Source: an uncultured Gammaproteobacteria bacterium
GTDB lineage: Bacteria > Pseudomonadota > Gammaproteobacteria > Eutrophobiales > Eutrophobiaceae
Length of the DNA stretch: 64,000 nucleotides
Assembly (NCBI GenBank): GCA_943788815.1
Contig: CALSRS010000001.1
Span: 682,001-746,000 of the forward strand
Direction of reading: 5' to 3'
Shown: positions 47,573-56,894 of the stretch, piece by piece
Layout of the letters: every line of letters begins with the position of its first letter
Numbering within the stretch: position 1 is the stretch's first letter
Notes under the pieces: generated by a model
Databases searched by the model: none
Told to the model about the DNA's origin: nothing
What the model saw: the letters and a program-made list of their open reading frames with translations, nothing else
Position numbers and translations under genes: made by a program

Positions 47573-48373
47573 ATGAATAAATTTTTTTTGGGTCTGGCAA
47601 TCAGTCTTGTCATTATTGCGATATTTCTGGCATTTAAAATCAGGCAACCTGAAGTAAGTGAAACCATAAGCTTCGAAATTCCTCCACCTGTACAACAGCC
47701 ACAGGTACAAAGAGAGACCAACTCCACGCCTGAAATACAACACCCGATCCCCGAAGTGATTACACAGACTCCCAGACCATTACCTCCACTGGACGAAAGT
47801 GACGAATCTGTCCAACAAGAATTTCAGGAACTCGTGACAGATACGCAACTATCTGAGCTGTTGTTGTTTAAAACCTTCATACGTAATTTTGTCGTGATCA
47901 CAGATAATCTGTCAGGGCGACTGCTGCCACAAAAATTTTATTTCTTTCAACCGCCAAAAGGAAAATTTCAGGTGGTAGAAACAGAGGACGGGAAACTCTA
48001 CTTGGATCCTTCCAATTATTCTCGCTATGAACCATTTGTAAAACTGTTGAATTCACTCGATATAGACCGACTTTCTGACATTTATCTATTCTTGTATCCA
48101 CTGTTTCAGCAGGCCTATGAAGAGCTAGGTTACCCAGACAGTTACTTTAATGACCGTTTGATCGAAGTCATAAACATGCTCGTAGAAACACCCGTGGTTG
48201 CAGATCCCGTTGAGCTGGTGCAACCCGCAGTTTATTACAAATTTGCCCGTCCAGAACTTGAGTCCTTGACCTCAGGACAGAAACTATTAATCAGGATTGG
48301 TCCCAAGAATGCGGAGGTGGTCCGATCCAGGCTGGAGTTAGTACGAGAGAAGCTCACAGCACACAGGCAATAA
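47573..48373 (+). CDS. DUF3014 family membrane-anchored protein
   Basis: 266 residues: one N-terminal membrane span (about 5-22), a Pro/Gln-rich linker (SFEIPPPVQQPQVQ and following, to about residue 65), then a globular periplasmic domain with FIRNFVVITDNLSGRLLPQ, YEPFVKLLNSLDIDRLSDIYLFLYPLFQQAYEELGYPD and a C-terminal QKLLIRIGPKNAEVVRSRL. This matches DUF3014, common in proteobacteria and without known function. It stands alone between the GFA gene and the molybdenum enzyme genes. Confidence 0.85.
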   Translation: MNKFFLGLAISLVIIAIFLAFKIRQPEVSETISFEIPPPVQQPQVQRETNSTPEIQHPIPEVITQTPRPLPPLDESDESVQQEFQELVTDTQLSELLLFKTFIRNFVVITDNLSGRLLPQKFYFFQPPKGKFQVVETEDGKLYLDPSNYSRYEPFVKLLNSLDIDRLSDIYLFLYPLFQQAYEELGYPDSYFNDRLIEVINMLVETPVVADPVELVQPAVYYKFARPELESLTSGQKLLIRIGPKNAEVVRSRLELVREKLTAHRQ

Positions 48374-48446
48374 TCAGTAAATAATATTGTCAGCCATATT
48401 GGCATATGTAACACTAATACGTATTTAAAATCGGAGGAATTAATTC

Positions 48447-48947
48447 ATGCCAGATATTCAGCTAGAGGTAAACGGTCGCGATTATGAAATCAAGGACATC
48501 GCACCGGACACCCCATTATTATGGGCGATCAGAGATCATGTTGGTCTGGTCGGAACAAAATTCGGATGCGGTGGCGGATTTTGTGGGGCCTGTACCGTAC
48601 ACCTGGACGGAAATCCTGTCCGTTCATGCTCTGTTCTAGCAACGTCTGCTGTTGGCAAGAAAGTCACGACCATTGAAGGCATTGCGGTCGATGACACCGT
48701 GTTGCACCCACTCCAGGAAGCCTGGATTGAACATGACGTTCCCCAATGTGGTTATTGCCAGGCAGGACAAATCATGTCCGCGGCTGCACTGTTAAGTAAA
48801 AATTCTAATCCTTCTGATTCTGATATTGATGATGCCATGAGTGGCAACTTGTGCCGTTGTGCCACCTATATTCGAATCAGACGTGCCATAAGAACCGCCG
48901 CCGCAAAAATCTCCGGCAACACATCACGGACTGGAGGTAACGTATGA
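48447..48947 (+). CDS. iorA: 2Fe-2S subunit of an IorAB-type molybdenum hydroxylase
   Basis: 166 residues with two [2Fe-2S] clusters: the plant-ferredoxin type with C41, C46, C49 and C61 ([15 protein letters not shown]), and the helical one with C101, C104, C136 and C138 (CGYCQAGQ and LCRC). This is the electron-transfer subunit of xanthine-oxidase family enzymes. GGAGGAATTAATTC provides the ribosome site. It overlaps the large subunit gene by 4 bases. Two-subunit enzymes without an FAD subunit, as here, resemble isoquinoline 1-oxidoreductase and pass electrons to cytochromes instead of NAD or oxygen. Confidence 0.92.
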   Translation: MPDIQLEVNGRDYEIKDIAPDTPLLWAIRDHVGLVGTKFGCGGGFCGACTVHLDGNPVRSCSVLATSAVGKKVTTIEGIAVDDTVLHPLQEAWIEHDVPQCGYCQAGQIMSAAALLSKNSNPSDSDIDDAMSGNLCRCATYIRIRRAIRTAAAKISGNTSRTGGNV

Positions 48948-51190
48948 ACCAGATACCAACGCAAGACATAATTGAAGAAATGGAAAATACTCGTCCAGGC
49001 ATACTGGATCTCAGAGTTGTTGACCGCCGAACTTTTCTGAAGTTAACAGGTGTGACCAGTACAGGTCTGGTGCTCGGATTTACTATTCGAGACGCTGCTT
49101 CCCCAGTATTTGCTGCTGCTGACAATGAATTTACCGCAAACGAATTTGTCCGTATCGCAACAGACGGAAATATTTACCTGTATTCAAAAAATCCGGAAAT
49201 CGGCCAGGGGATTAAAACAGCCGTTCCCATGATCATAGCTGAGGAGCTGGATGCCGACTGGAGTGATGTCATTGTTGAACAAGCGCCCATAAACGAAGAG
49301 GTATATGGTCGACAATCTGCAGGTGGTTCCAGATCATTAACGACGGCATGGGACCAGGTCAGAAAGGCAGGTGCTGCTGCGAGGGCCATGCTTGTCTCAG
49401 CTGCCGCTAAAGAATGGGGTGTCCCGGAATCTGAATGTCGAACAGAGGCAAGTTCAGTATTTCACGACGCCAGTAATCGCAAAGCTGCATATGCCAGGTT
49501 GGCCTTAAAAGCAGCAGAAGAACCGCTGCCGGACCTCGACGCATTAGTCCTGAAAAAACGATCTGAATATAAACTTCTGGGTAAACGTATCACCGGTGTA
49601 GACAATCATAAGGTAGTCACAGGTCAACCACTGTTTGGTGTAGATGCTGTGATTCCTGGGATGCGTTATGCATCCTATCTCAAATGCCCGGCTGCAGGTG
49701 GCCGAGTCAAATCAGCTAACCTGGATGAGATCAAGGCTTTACACGGAGTGGAAGATGCATTTGTTATCGAAGGCAATAATGAACCCACCGAACTAATGCC
49801 CGGCGTAGCCATTGTTGCCAATTCAACCTGGGCTGCCATCAGTGCAAAAAACAAACTCAAGGTAGAATGGGATGAATCCCAAGCAACAAAAGCCAGTTGG
49901 ACTGAGGCACAAAAAAATGCCAGAGACATCGCTAAAAATAAATCCGGCGACGTTCTTTACGATATTGGCAATATAGATGGAAAATTTGCAGAAGCTGAAA
50001 AAAGTTATGAAGCTTTTTACGAGTATCCATTTCTGTCGCATGCGCCGCTGGAACCTCAAAACTGTACTGCATGGGTCCATGACGGCAAGGCTGAACTGTG
50101 GGCTCCCACCCAGCGACCAGAACAAGGTGGTAACAGCGTGGCTGGAATACTTGGTATCGACAAAAAAAATGTTGAAGTACATCAGTTGCGTGTTGGTGGT
50201 GGTTTTGGCCGTCGACTGATGAACGACTATATGTGCGAGGCTGCAGCAATTTCTGCACAAGCAGGCGTCCCGGTTAAATTACAATGGACCCGAGAAGACG
50301 ACATGGCCCATGACTTTTACCGTGTCGGTGGATTTCATGCATTAAAGGGAGCCATTGATAAAGAGGGCAAACTCAGTGCCTGGCATGATCATTTTATTAC
50401 CTTTATGGGATCCAACAAGAAACCGGTCACCGGTGGTGACATGAGAAACAGTGAATTCCCCATCGACTTTTTTCCAGACACCCGTATTACGCAAACCATG
50501 CTGCCATTACGTGTACCTACCGGCCCATGGCGTTCGCCACGTTCGTGCGGTATAGCCTTTGCGGTTCAAAGTTTTATCTCAGAACTGGCTGAAGAAGCTG
50601 GCCGTGATCATGTGGAATTCTTGCTGGATATGTTAGGGGAACCCAGATGGCTGGAACAGGGTAATATCGATGCCATGAATACAGGCCGAGCTGCCCGAGT
50701 CATTAAGCTGGCTGCCGAGAAAGCTGGCTGGGGCAAACCCATGCCCAAAGGCCGTGGACTGGGCATGGCATTTCACTTTAGCCATGCAGGACATTTTGCG
50801 GAAGTCGCGGATATCAGCGTAGATGAAAATAAAAAACTGACTATCCATAAAATTACAGTGGCGGGTGACGTTGGACCTATTATCAATCTAAGTGGCGCAG
50901 AAAATCAGAGCCAGGGAGCAGTAATAGATGCATTAAGTACCACCTTAGGATTACAGCTCTCCATAGAAAACGGTCGCATCCAGGAGACAAACTTTCATCA
51001 GTACCCAATCCTGCGTATGAACAAGGCCCCGGACGTTGCGGTTCATTTCATTGAAAGCGACTACCGGCCAACTGGGCTGGGAGAGCCTGCCCTTCCACCT
51101 GCCGCACCGGCAATTTGTAATGCCATCTATGCCGCAAGTGGAATCCGGGTAAGAGACCTGCCTCTAAGCAAACACGGCTTTAGCGTCTGA
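48944..51190 (+). CDS. iorB: molybdopterin-binding large subunit of an IorAB-type hydroxylase, Tat-exported
   Basis: 748 residues. It has a twin-arginine signal after a ~28-residue lead ([13 protein letters not shown] then a hydrophobic stretch ending VFAAA). The molybdenum-cofactor domain shows [28 protein letters not shown] and the active-site Glu in [13 protein letters not shown] near the end. It should hydroxylate an N-heterocycle or aldehyde in the periplasm. The small subunit has no signal and would be carried across by the Tat system with it. Substrate not predictable; no maturation (XdhC-like) gene is adjacent. Confidence 0.92.
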   Translation: MNQIPTQDIIEEMENTRPGILDLRVVDRRTFLKLTGVTSTGLVLGFTIRDAASPVFAAADNEFTANEFVRIATDGNIYLYSKNPEIGQGIKTAVPMIIAEELDADWSDVIVEQAPINEEVYGRQSAGGSRSLTTAWDQVRKAGAAARAMLVSAAAKEWGVPESECRTEASSVFHDASNRKAAYARLALKAAEEPLPDLDALVLKKRSEYKLLGKRITGVDNHKVVTGQPLFGVDAVIPGMRYASYLKCPAAGGRVKSANLDEIKALHGVEDAFVIEGNNEPTELMPGVAIVANSTWAAISAKNKLKVEWDESQATKASWTEAQKNARDIAKNKSGDVLYDIGNIDGKFAEAEKSYEAFYEYPFLSHAPLEPQNCTAWVHDGKAELWAPTQRPEQGGNSVAGILGIDKKNVEVHQLRVGGGFGRRLMNDYMCEAAAISAQAGVPVKLQWTREDDMAHDFYRVGGFHALKGAIDKEGKLSAWHDHFITFMGSNKKPVTGGDMRNSEFPIDFFPDTRITQTMLPLRVPTGPWRSPRSCGIAFAVQSFISELAEEAGRDHVEFLLDMLGEPRWLEQGNIDAMNTGRAARVIKLAAEKAGWGKPMPKGRGLGMAFHFSHAGHFAEVADISVDENKKLTIHKITVAGDVGPIINLSGAENQSQGAVIDALSTTLGLQLSIENGRIQETNFHQYPILRMNKAPDVAVHFIESDYRPTGLGEPALPPAAPAICNAIYAASGIRVRDLPLSKHGFSV

Positions 51191-51200
51191 TTCCCATGTA

Positions 51201-51234
51201 AATAAACTCTCCGGTGATAATCGGAGAGTTTATT
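51201..51234 (+). terminator. terminator after the IorB gene
   Basis: Perfect 13-bp stem AATAAACTCTCCG (51201-51213) and CGGAGAGTTTATT (51222-51234) with an 8-base loop, 11 bases past the stop codon. The arm itself ends in a T-rich stretch (GTTTATTATTA). Confidence 0.85.
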
Positions 51235-51320
51235 ATTAAAATCTTCATGCACACATAAGTATGTGGCGCATAGACATTGGGATCGATAAAATACCCCAAT
51301 TTCTCATTGTCTGAACGAAC

Positions 51321-51914
51321 ATGTATAACGACATTACTGCCATATTATCAGAGTTAATCAACGCGGGCCATATATTACACACGCTTAACATGGTGCCTGC
51401 GACCAGTGGTAATTTTTCTGCTAGGCTAGATGATAATAAAATTGCTATGACCGTATCTGGGGCACATAAAGGCAGATTATGCGAACAGGACATCCTGGTC
51501 ATGGACATGGAGGGAAATTATTCAGGTGAGAAAAAACCCTCTGCTGAAGCAGGATTACATATTCAACTTTATCACAGCAAACCCGAAATCAATGCCGTAC
51601 TGCATGTGCATTCCAAATCAGCTACTCAAACAAAAAAAACGGGGAAGAAATTCATTTGTCTTGAAGGATATGAATTATTAAAAGCCTTCGAAGCTGTTGA
51701 GTCGCATGATGTTGTTATGGGAATACCCATCATTGAAAACAATCAGGACATTAACGCATTGGCTGGTTCCATTGATGCATTTTTACATGGCCATGAAGCG
51801 ATACACGCATATATCATTCGGGGCCATGGATTTTATACCTGGGCTTCATCAATAGAAGCAGCATTACAACAATGTGAAGCACTCGAATTCCTGTTGCAAT
51901 GTGAGTTAAGCTAA
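51321..51914 (+). CDS. mtnB: methylthioribulose-1-phosphate dehydratase
   Basis: 197 residues of the class II aldolase fold. Key stretches: NMVPATSGNFSARLDD near 28-43, VLHVHSKSATQ near residue 95 (zinc-binding His pair) and IIRGHGFYTWA near 173. It dehydrates 5-methylthioribulose-1-phosphate in methionine salvage. It is the first of three genes in the order mtnB-mtnD-mtnC, 27 bases before mtnD. A ribosome site is not obvious before ATG 51321, but later starts would delete conserved sequence. Confidence 0.93.
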   Translation: MYNDITAILSELINAGHILHTLNMVPATSGNFSARLDDNKIAMTVSGAHKGRLCEQDILVMDMEGNYSGEKKPSAEAGLHIQLYHSKPEINAVLHVHSKSATQTKKTGKKFICLEGYELLKAFEAVESHDVVMGIPIIENNQDINALAGSIDAFLHGHEAIHAYIIRGHGFYTWASSIEAALQQCEALEFLLQCELS

Positions 51915-51941
51915 CGCTAATAGTATTTTCGGAGATTAAAC

Positions 51942-52505
51942 ATGACCGTAATGAGTATATACCCTGAAGACAATGGGTCTAAACCTGAACACATCAGAGA
52001 TTATTCTGAAATTTCATCCAGGCTAAATCAGGTAGGTGTACTGTTTGAACGTTGGGAAGCGAACAATCCTTTAAGTGAGAATGCTGAGCAGGATGAAGTC
52101 CTGTCTACCTTTAAAGATTCTATTGATAAACTAAATACTCAATTTGGCTTTCAATCTATGGATGTTGTTGCTTTAAAGCCGGACAATCCCAAGCGAGATG
52201 AATTTCGCAGCATGTTTCTGGCAGAACATATACACAGAGATTTTGAAATACGCTTTTTTGTCGACGGGCGTGGGCTTTTCTACCTGCATATTGATAATAA
52301 GGTCTATCTGGTTCTTTGTGAAAAAGGCGATTTGATTTCTGTGCCTGCTAATACGACACATTGGTTTGATATGGGTAAAGCGCCTGATTTCAAGGCAATA
52401 CGATTATTTACCACTGATGAAGGCTGGGTCGCAGAATTTACCGGAGATGATATAGCAACACGTTTCCCGGATTTTGATGAATATCTGGCGCTGGTGACGA
52501 TTTAA
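51942..52505 (+). CDS. mtnD: acireductone dioxygenase
   Basis: 187 residues of the cupin fold. The metal ligands H96, H98, E102 and H140 (EHIHRDFEIRFFVDG and ANTTHWFD) are at the very positions known for the Klebsiella enzyme. With iron it makes the 2-oxoacid precursor of methionine plus formate; with nickel it makes a non-productive product and CO. CGGAGA stands before the start. It is the middle gene of the salvage operon. Confidence 0.95.
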   Translation: MTVMSIYPEDNGSKPEHIRDYSEISSRLNQVGVLFERWEANNPLSENAEQDEVLSTFKDSIDKLNTQFGFQSMDVVALKPDNPKRDEFRSMFLAEHIHRDFEIRFFVDGRGLFYLHIDNKVYLVLCEKGDLISVPANTTHWFDMGKAPDFKAIRLFTTDEGWVAEFTGDDIATRFPDFDEYLALVTI

Positions 52506-52514
52506 ATTAATAGG

Positions 52515-53198
52515 ATGGTCACGGCCATAATTACTGATATTGAAGGCACAACCACCTCGGTTTCCTTTGTCTATGACGTCCTGTTTCCTTACGCCAGAGA
52601 GCACATACCATCGTATATAAAAAATCACAGCCAGCAGATCAATGTTATTGAACAATTGAAATTAATCAATACTGAAGTAGGTAGGTCATTATCGATAAAT
52701 GAAGCCATTGAACAACTTTTGCAATGGATGGATGAAGACAAAAAAATCACACCCTTGAAAAACTTGCAGGGCATGATCTGGGAAGACGGTTATAAGACCA
52801 ATGGATTTCAAGGAGATGTATATGAAGACGTACCTGCAAACATTAAAAAATGGCATGATATGGGCGTGCCGGTATATATATATTCATCAGGTTCTATCAA
52901 GGCGCAAAAATTATTATTTAGTCATTCAATAGCGGGAGATTTAACACCCTGGTTATCTGGATATTTTGATACAACAATAGGCGCCAAAAAGGACCATCAA
53001 TCCTATCTGAGAATAGCCAAAGAAATTAACAAGTCACCAGCAGAGATACTTTTCCTATCTGACATCACAGATGAATTAGACGCAGCAAATCAGACGGGAA
53101 TGCAGACAGTACTATTAATCAGAAATAAAAATGACAATTCGTTTCAGTCAGATCACATCTTCGCTGAAAATTTCAATCAAATACAGCTCAACGAATAA
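52515..53198 (+). CDS. mtnC: acireductone synthase (enolase-phosphatase E1)
   Basis: 227 residues of the HAD superfamily: motif I IITDIEGTTTSVSFVYDVLFPYA (Asp8, Glu10), motif II in YIYSSGSIKAQKLLF and motif III/IV in FLSDITDELDAA. It converts the 2,3-diketo phosphate to acireductone, the substrate of MtnD. It starts 9 bases after mtnD and is followed at 9 bases by the diguanylate cyclase gene. No mtnK, mtnA or mtnN is within view, so the early steps must be encoded elsewhere. Confidence 0.94.
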   Translation: MVTAIITDIEGTTTSVSFVYDVLFPYAREHIPSYIKNHSQQINVIEQLKLINTEVGRSLSINEAIEQLLQWMDEDKKITPLKNLQGMIWEDGYKTNGFQGDVYEDVPANIKKWHDMGVPVYIYSSGSIKAQKLLFSHSIAGDLTPWLSGYFDTTIGAKKDHQSYLRIAKEINKSPAEILFLSDITDELDAANQTGMQTVLLIRNKNDNSFQSDHIFAENFNQIQLNE

Positions 53199-53207
53199 AC
53201 TAACTTC

Positions 53208-54446
53208 ATGTCAGCTTACCGTAGATTAATCTTGCCTTTTATCATCCTGGTAATTGCTCTGTTCACCAGGCAATACATGATTAATTATTATGACGAATAC
53301 GGCCAGTTATTTGACTGGATGCCATACCTGTTAATTACGGCATCAATACTCCTTGCAATATTTTTCAACCTGAGTAGAAATTTTATTGCCTCCCTATATA
53401 CCCTGATTGTATATCAAATTATTCAAACTGAATTACAGATAACGCTAGATGACTTTTCTGCCCTTTATGCTTATTCATCTTTATGTTTAGTTTCTCCTGT
53501 TCTGGTTTTATATCTCTTTTTCATTCCAGAAAAAGGCTTAAGAAATAAATTTGGTTTCATCAATTTAAGCCTGTCCATTTTAATAATGGCTATACCTTTT
53601 GTTTTAAGAATGTTTTTAAATGAGCAAGAGCTAACTGGCCACATTAATTCTTTACTCCCTATACGACCTGTAGATGGATATATTCAATCAATTAATTCCA
53701 GTATTTTTTTTCTACTGACATTTATCATCGGCATGGTCACGCTACACAAAGCAAATAAAGATTTCATCTCGGCCAGCCTGGCCTTGTTGCTTATTCTGTT
53801 TATAACACTCAGCTTTTTTCATGTTGAAAAGATATCGACCGTTTTATTTATGGCAATATCTATCATCCTTATCTCCAGTTCACTACGCAGTTCCTACAAT
53901 CTTGCATACCGTGATGAACTGACAGGCTTACTTGGAAGAAGGGCCTTAAATGATCGCTTGAAGACCCTGGGTAGAAAGTATGTTATTGCCATGATGGACG
54001 TGGACCATTTTAAAAAATTCAATGACACCTATGGCCACGATATTGGAGATGACGTACTTAAAATGGTGGCAAATAAACTCGATTCGGTTAAGGGTGGCGG
54101 CACTACATACCGCTACGGCGGAGAAGAGTTCTGTATAATATTTCCGGGCAAGATAATGGAGGAGACCGAACCCTACCTTGAAGCTGTGAGAAAAACGGTC
54201 GAAAATTATCAAATGGTCGTTAGAAACCTGGATCACCGACCTGATTCCATGGAAAAAGGTTTGGAAAGACGAGGTAGAAGGAAGCAGAACCGGGAAAATA
54301 ATGTTGTCTCTGTAACTATTAGTATTGGCGTTGCTCAGAGAAATGAGACAAAACAAACTCCGGAAGAAACCTTAAAAAATGCAGATACTGCCCTTTATAC
54401 TGCAAAACAAAACGGCAGAAACTGTGTGATCTTACACAAGGCTTGA
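53208..54446 (+). CDS. membrane-bound GGDEF diguanylate cyclase
   Basis: 412 residues. The first ~225 residues hold seven or eight membrane spans. The GGDEF domain begins at YRDELTGLLGRRAL, with MMDVDHFKKFNDTYGHDIGDDVL and the active-site motif RYGGEEF, so it should make cyclic di-GMP. The usual inhibitory RxxD before the motif is replaced (KGGG), so product feedback is probably lost. Between the conserved helix (YLEAVRKTVENYQM) and VSVTISIGVAQ there is an extra basic segment of about 26 residues (HRPDSMEKGLERRGRRKQNR). It may be read through from the mtn operon. Confidence 0.9.
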   Translation: MSAYRRLILPFIILVIALFTRQYMINYYDEYGQLFDWMPYLLITASILLAIFFNLSRNFIASLYTLIVYQIIQTELQITLDDFSALYAYSSLCLVSPVLVLYLFFIPEKGLRNKFGFINLSLSILIMAIPFVLRMFLNEQELTGHINSLLPIRPVDGYIQSINSSIFFLLTFIIGMVTLHKANKDFISASLALLLILFITLSFFHVEKISTVLFMAISIILISSSLRSSYNLAYRDELTGLLGRRALNDRLKTLGRKYVIAMMDVDHFKKFNDTYGHDIGDDVLKMVANKLDSVKGGGTTYRYGGEEFCIIFPGKIMEETEPYLEAVRKTVENYQMVVRNLDHRPDSMEKGLERRGRRKQNRENNVVSVTISIGVAQRNETKQTPEETLKNADTALYTAKQNGRNCVILHKA

Positions 54447-54483
54447 AATTATGCTTGCTGTCTAGAATGATGAGAGTTTACTT

Positions 54484-54837
54484 ATGAAATATAAAATCGC
54501 AGCCCTGTTAGCTATATACTTACAAATGAGCACGGTGAATCTTCATGCATCTCCCGATGGATCTGATTTGCTGTTAGCTTGTAACCACGCCCTGGATACG
54601 GGATTTGATTCAATACAGGGGCAAATGTGTACCTGGTATGTACTACCCTGCAATTGCAGTTACGATGAAGAGTTACCAGCCGTTTGTGCGCCGGACGATA
54701 TAGAAGTAAGCGCACTGGCCAGAATTATCGTTACTGGGCTAAAAAACAATGAAGATTTTATGAACCAAACTGCAACAAATTCTGCGACAATAATATTATC
54801 GAAGACATTCCCCTGTCACGATTATAGTGATGAGTGA
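54484..54837 (+). CDS. Rap1a/Tai-like small exported protein
   Basis: 117 residues with a Sec signal ending LHA before SPDGS. The mature part shows the spacing of the Rap1a/Tai immunity family: GSDLLLACNHAL, QGQMCTWYVL, a central Cys in PAVCAPDDIEVS, then helices (ALARIIVTGLKNNEDFM) and the end KTFPCHDY; the five or so cysteines would form disulfides in the periplasm. Family members neutralise type VI amidase effectors, but no effector or secretion gene is nearby, and many family members have other or unknown roles. The assignment is by pattern. Confidence 0.6.
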   Translation: MKYKIAALLAIYLQMSTVNLHASPDGSDLLLACNHALDTGFDSIQGQMCTWYVLPCNCSYDEELPAVCAPDDIEVSALARIIVTGLKNNEDFMNQTATNSATIILSKTFPCHDYSDE

Positions 54838-54864
54838 ACAACTATTCAGATTAGGAACGACATT

Positions 54865-56547
54865 GTGAAAAAGACAAAAAATTCAGATCTTTATTTTGAA
54901 AAATTTGACCTTACAAAAGATCCTTTTCCTGTTGATAGCTATGACAACATTTTATTTTTGACGCCTGAATTAACTAACAGGATTCAGCAAATAAAAAAGC
55001 TGATTGCTGAAACAGATAAATTAATTGTCGTTAGTTCTGTCTTTGGCGCGGGAAAATCTTCCCTGGCTGATTACCTGGAATCGATCAAAGAAAAGAACTG
55101 GAAGGCCTGCCTGGTACGGGCAATATCAGACATGGACCGTGAAACACTGGCCTATGAAATAATCCAACAGGTATCTCCTGACAAGGCCGATGAAAAGGGT
55201 ATGTCTGTACCTCAACTGTACAAATTCCTGGAATTTTCATCTAAAACTGAAAGCCTACCTGTCTTTATTATAGATGATGCCGACAAATTACCATTGAACA
55301 CATTGGAATTTATACTGGAGTTATCAGCAATTAAGTATCAGGAAACTTCCTATCATTTTGTCCTGTTTGCCAATGAAGCCGTCACGGACAAACTCAATAA
55401 TGAAAACCTTTTGGATTTAACATCGCAGTTGGTCACATATTTACATTTGCCCTCATTATCTTTGACGCAGCTTAAAGAATATATAGACAATCGACTTGGA
55501 TCTTGTGGTGAAATTAATGAGTATCCATTTACTGATTCTGACATAGAAGATATTTATAATATTTCGGGTGGACTCCCCAGGGGAGTCAACAACCTGGCCC
55601 GGCAAAAAATGATCGACAAAATCACACCAAAACCTGGCTCAAACGTACTACTCAAAGTATCCGCAGCGGCGGTAATCATCATTGTATTGGTCGTTGGATT
55701 TTATTATACGAGTATGCGTAATGATGACAGCACGCAAACTCAAGCAGTAATTAATGCAGCGCCGCCTCAACCCTCCTCACTACCAGTAGTGGCAAGCCCT
55801 CCCCCACCAATAGAATTGACGATCCCACAGCAGGAGGAATTATCAATACCCATAGCACAGCAAAATGAACAAGATATCATTGAGCCCATAATGGATGTGG
55901 AAGTAGAACAGGTCGAAGCTGAAGTAATTATTGAACAAGTAACAAGCATCGAAACTAATATGGCTGAAGCTGTAATAGCGACACCTGCTTCTCCAATAGA
56001 GATTGAAACCACCTCAGTGCAAGAGGAGCAAATGGTAATAGAATCACCAGAACCTGAAATAGTCACTAACCCTCAAGACATAACGGATGACCAGGAACAA
56101 CAAGCATTGCTAGTAGAGAATGAGAATTTAGACCGCAACTTACAAACGAGTTCTACAGTTGACAATGTGGCAAGCAATACGGGCGAAAACATTTATAAAC
56201 TTGACTCGATACCTCAGGAACTTCGTGGACTCAAAGGTGAAAGTTGGTTCCGACAGCAACCCAGCTCATCTTATGTTCTACAGTTAATCTCGGCCAGTGA
56301 GCTGGATAATGTGCTGAGCCTAATTGAAGGATTGGAAGATTTCCATGAAGACTTATCCGGATATGTTAAATACACGCCATCGGGCAGACCGCGTTACCTA
56401 CTATTCTTTGGAATCTACACTGACCGGGACACTGCTTCCAATTCATCTTCTTCAATGCCAGAAAAATTAAGACCAATTACACCCTATCCGAGATCCATTG
56501 GGAGTATCATTGATGAAATTGAAGAGTTAGGTGATTGGCCGAGGTAA
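54865..56547 (+). CDS. DamX/ExeA-like AAA ATPase with membrane span and C-terminal SPOR domain
   Basis: 560 residues from a GTG start with AGGA 9 bases ahead. The N-terminal ~250 residues are an ExeA-type ATPase: KFDLTKDPFPVDSYDN, a P-loop in SSVFGAGKSSLADYL (61-67), and Walker B VFIIDDADKL. One membrane span lies at about 265-287. A long acidic, Glu/Pro/Ile-rich periplasmic linker follows (to about 455), then a SPOR domain (SYVLQLISASELDNVLSLIEGL to the end), which binds denuded septal glycans. This layout fits DamX-type division proteins with an intact ATPase domain. It probably acts at the septum. Confidence 0.88.
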   Translation: MKKTKNSDLYFEKFDLTKDPFPVDSYDNILFLTPELTNRIQQIKKLIAETDKLIVVSSVFGAGKSSLADYLESIKEKNWKACLVRAISDMDRETLAYEIIQQVSPDKADEKGMSVPQLYKFLEFSSKTESLPVFIIDDADKLPLNTLEFILELSAIKYQETSYHFVLFANEAVTDKLNNENLLDLTSQLVTYLHLPSLSLTQLKEYIDNRLGSCGEINEYPFTDSDIEDIYNISGGLPRGVNNLARQKMIDKITPKPGSNVLLKVSAAAVIIIVLVVGFYYTSMRNDDSTQTQAVINAAPPQPSSLPVVASPPPPIELTIPQQEELSIPIAQQNEQDIIEPIMDVEVEQVEAEVIIEQVTSIETNMAEAVIATPASPIEIETTSVQEEQMVIESPEPEIVTNPQDITDDQEQQALLVENENLDRNLQTSSTVDNVASNTGENIYKLDSIPQELRGLKGESWFRQQPSSSYVLQLISASELDNVLSLIEGLEDFHEDLSGYVKYTPSGRPRYLLFFGIYTDRDTASNSSSSMPEKLRPITPYPRSIGSIIDEIEELGDWPR

Positions 56548-56630
56548 GGTATAAAAGCATTATCTATACAAGTCTATTCCAATCATGCTTTCATTACGTG
56601 ATCAGATTTTATTAAACTCTATGTATGAGC

Positions 56631-56861
56631 CTATAAATTATGCCAGTGCTGGTGCTCTTCAGACCATACCCGATTTGTAGGTTCACCACCATAATTCCTA
56701 ATAGAACTGACTAGTAGTATCAAACATACTATCAGGATGACACCACCCAGACTGAGTATAATCTTGCTCTGAAGAGACAAATCCTGCTTTGCTTTCAGGC
56801 AACATTGCTTGTATTTTTTTTCCGAACCACAAGGGCAAGGGTCATTACGTCCGACTTTCAT
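56631..56861 (-). CDS. small SEC-C motif protein with a membrane anchor
   Basis: 76 residues from ATG 56861, preferred over the in-frame ATG six codons earlier because GGAGGAGAGA lies immediately before it. The first 25 residues are a SEC-C zinc motif ([20 protein letters not shown]), as at the end of SecA. A single membrane span (about 34-54) and a short His-rich tail follow. Such motifs bind zinc and often contact SecB or ribosomes. Possibly a membrane-tethered partner of the export machinery; function unknown. Confidence 0.8.
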   Translation of the reverse strand: MKVGRNDPCPCGSEKKYKQCCLKAKQDLSLQSKIILSLGGVILIVCLILLVSSIRNYGGEPTNRVWSEEHQHWHNL

Positions 56862-56894
56862 TCTCTCCTCCATGGTCAAACTAAATCTATGATA

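Noticed and set aside
54484-56547. Rap1a/Tai-like gene plus AAA-SPOR gene as a toxin-immunity or defence pair
   Set aside because: The ATPase protein has a septal SPOR domain and no toxin or nuclease domain, and no type VI secretion gene is near. I keep the weaker suggestion of an orphan immunity-like protein.
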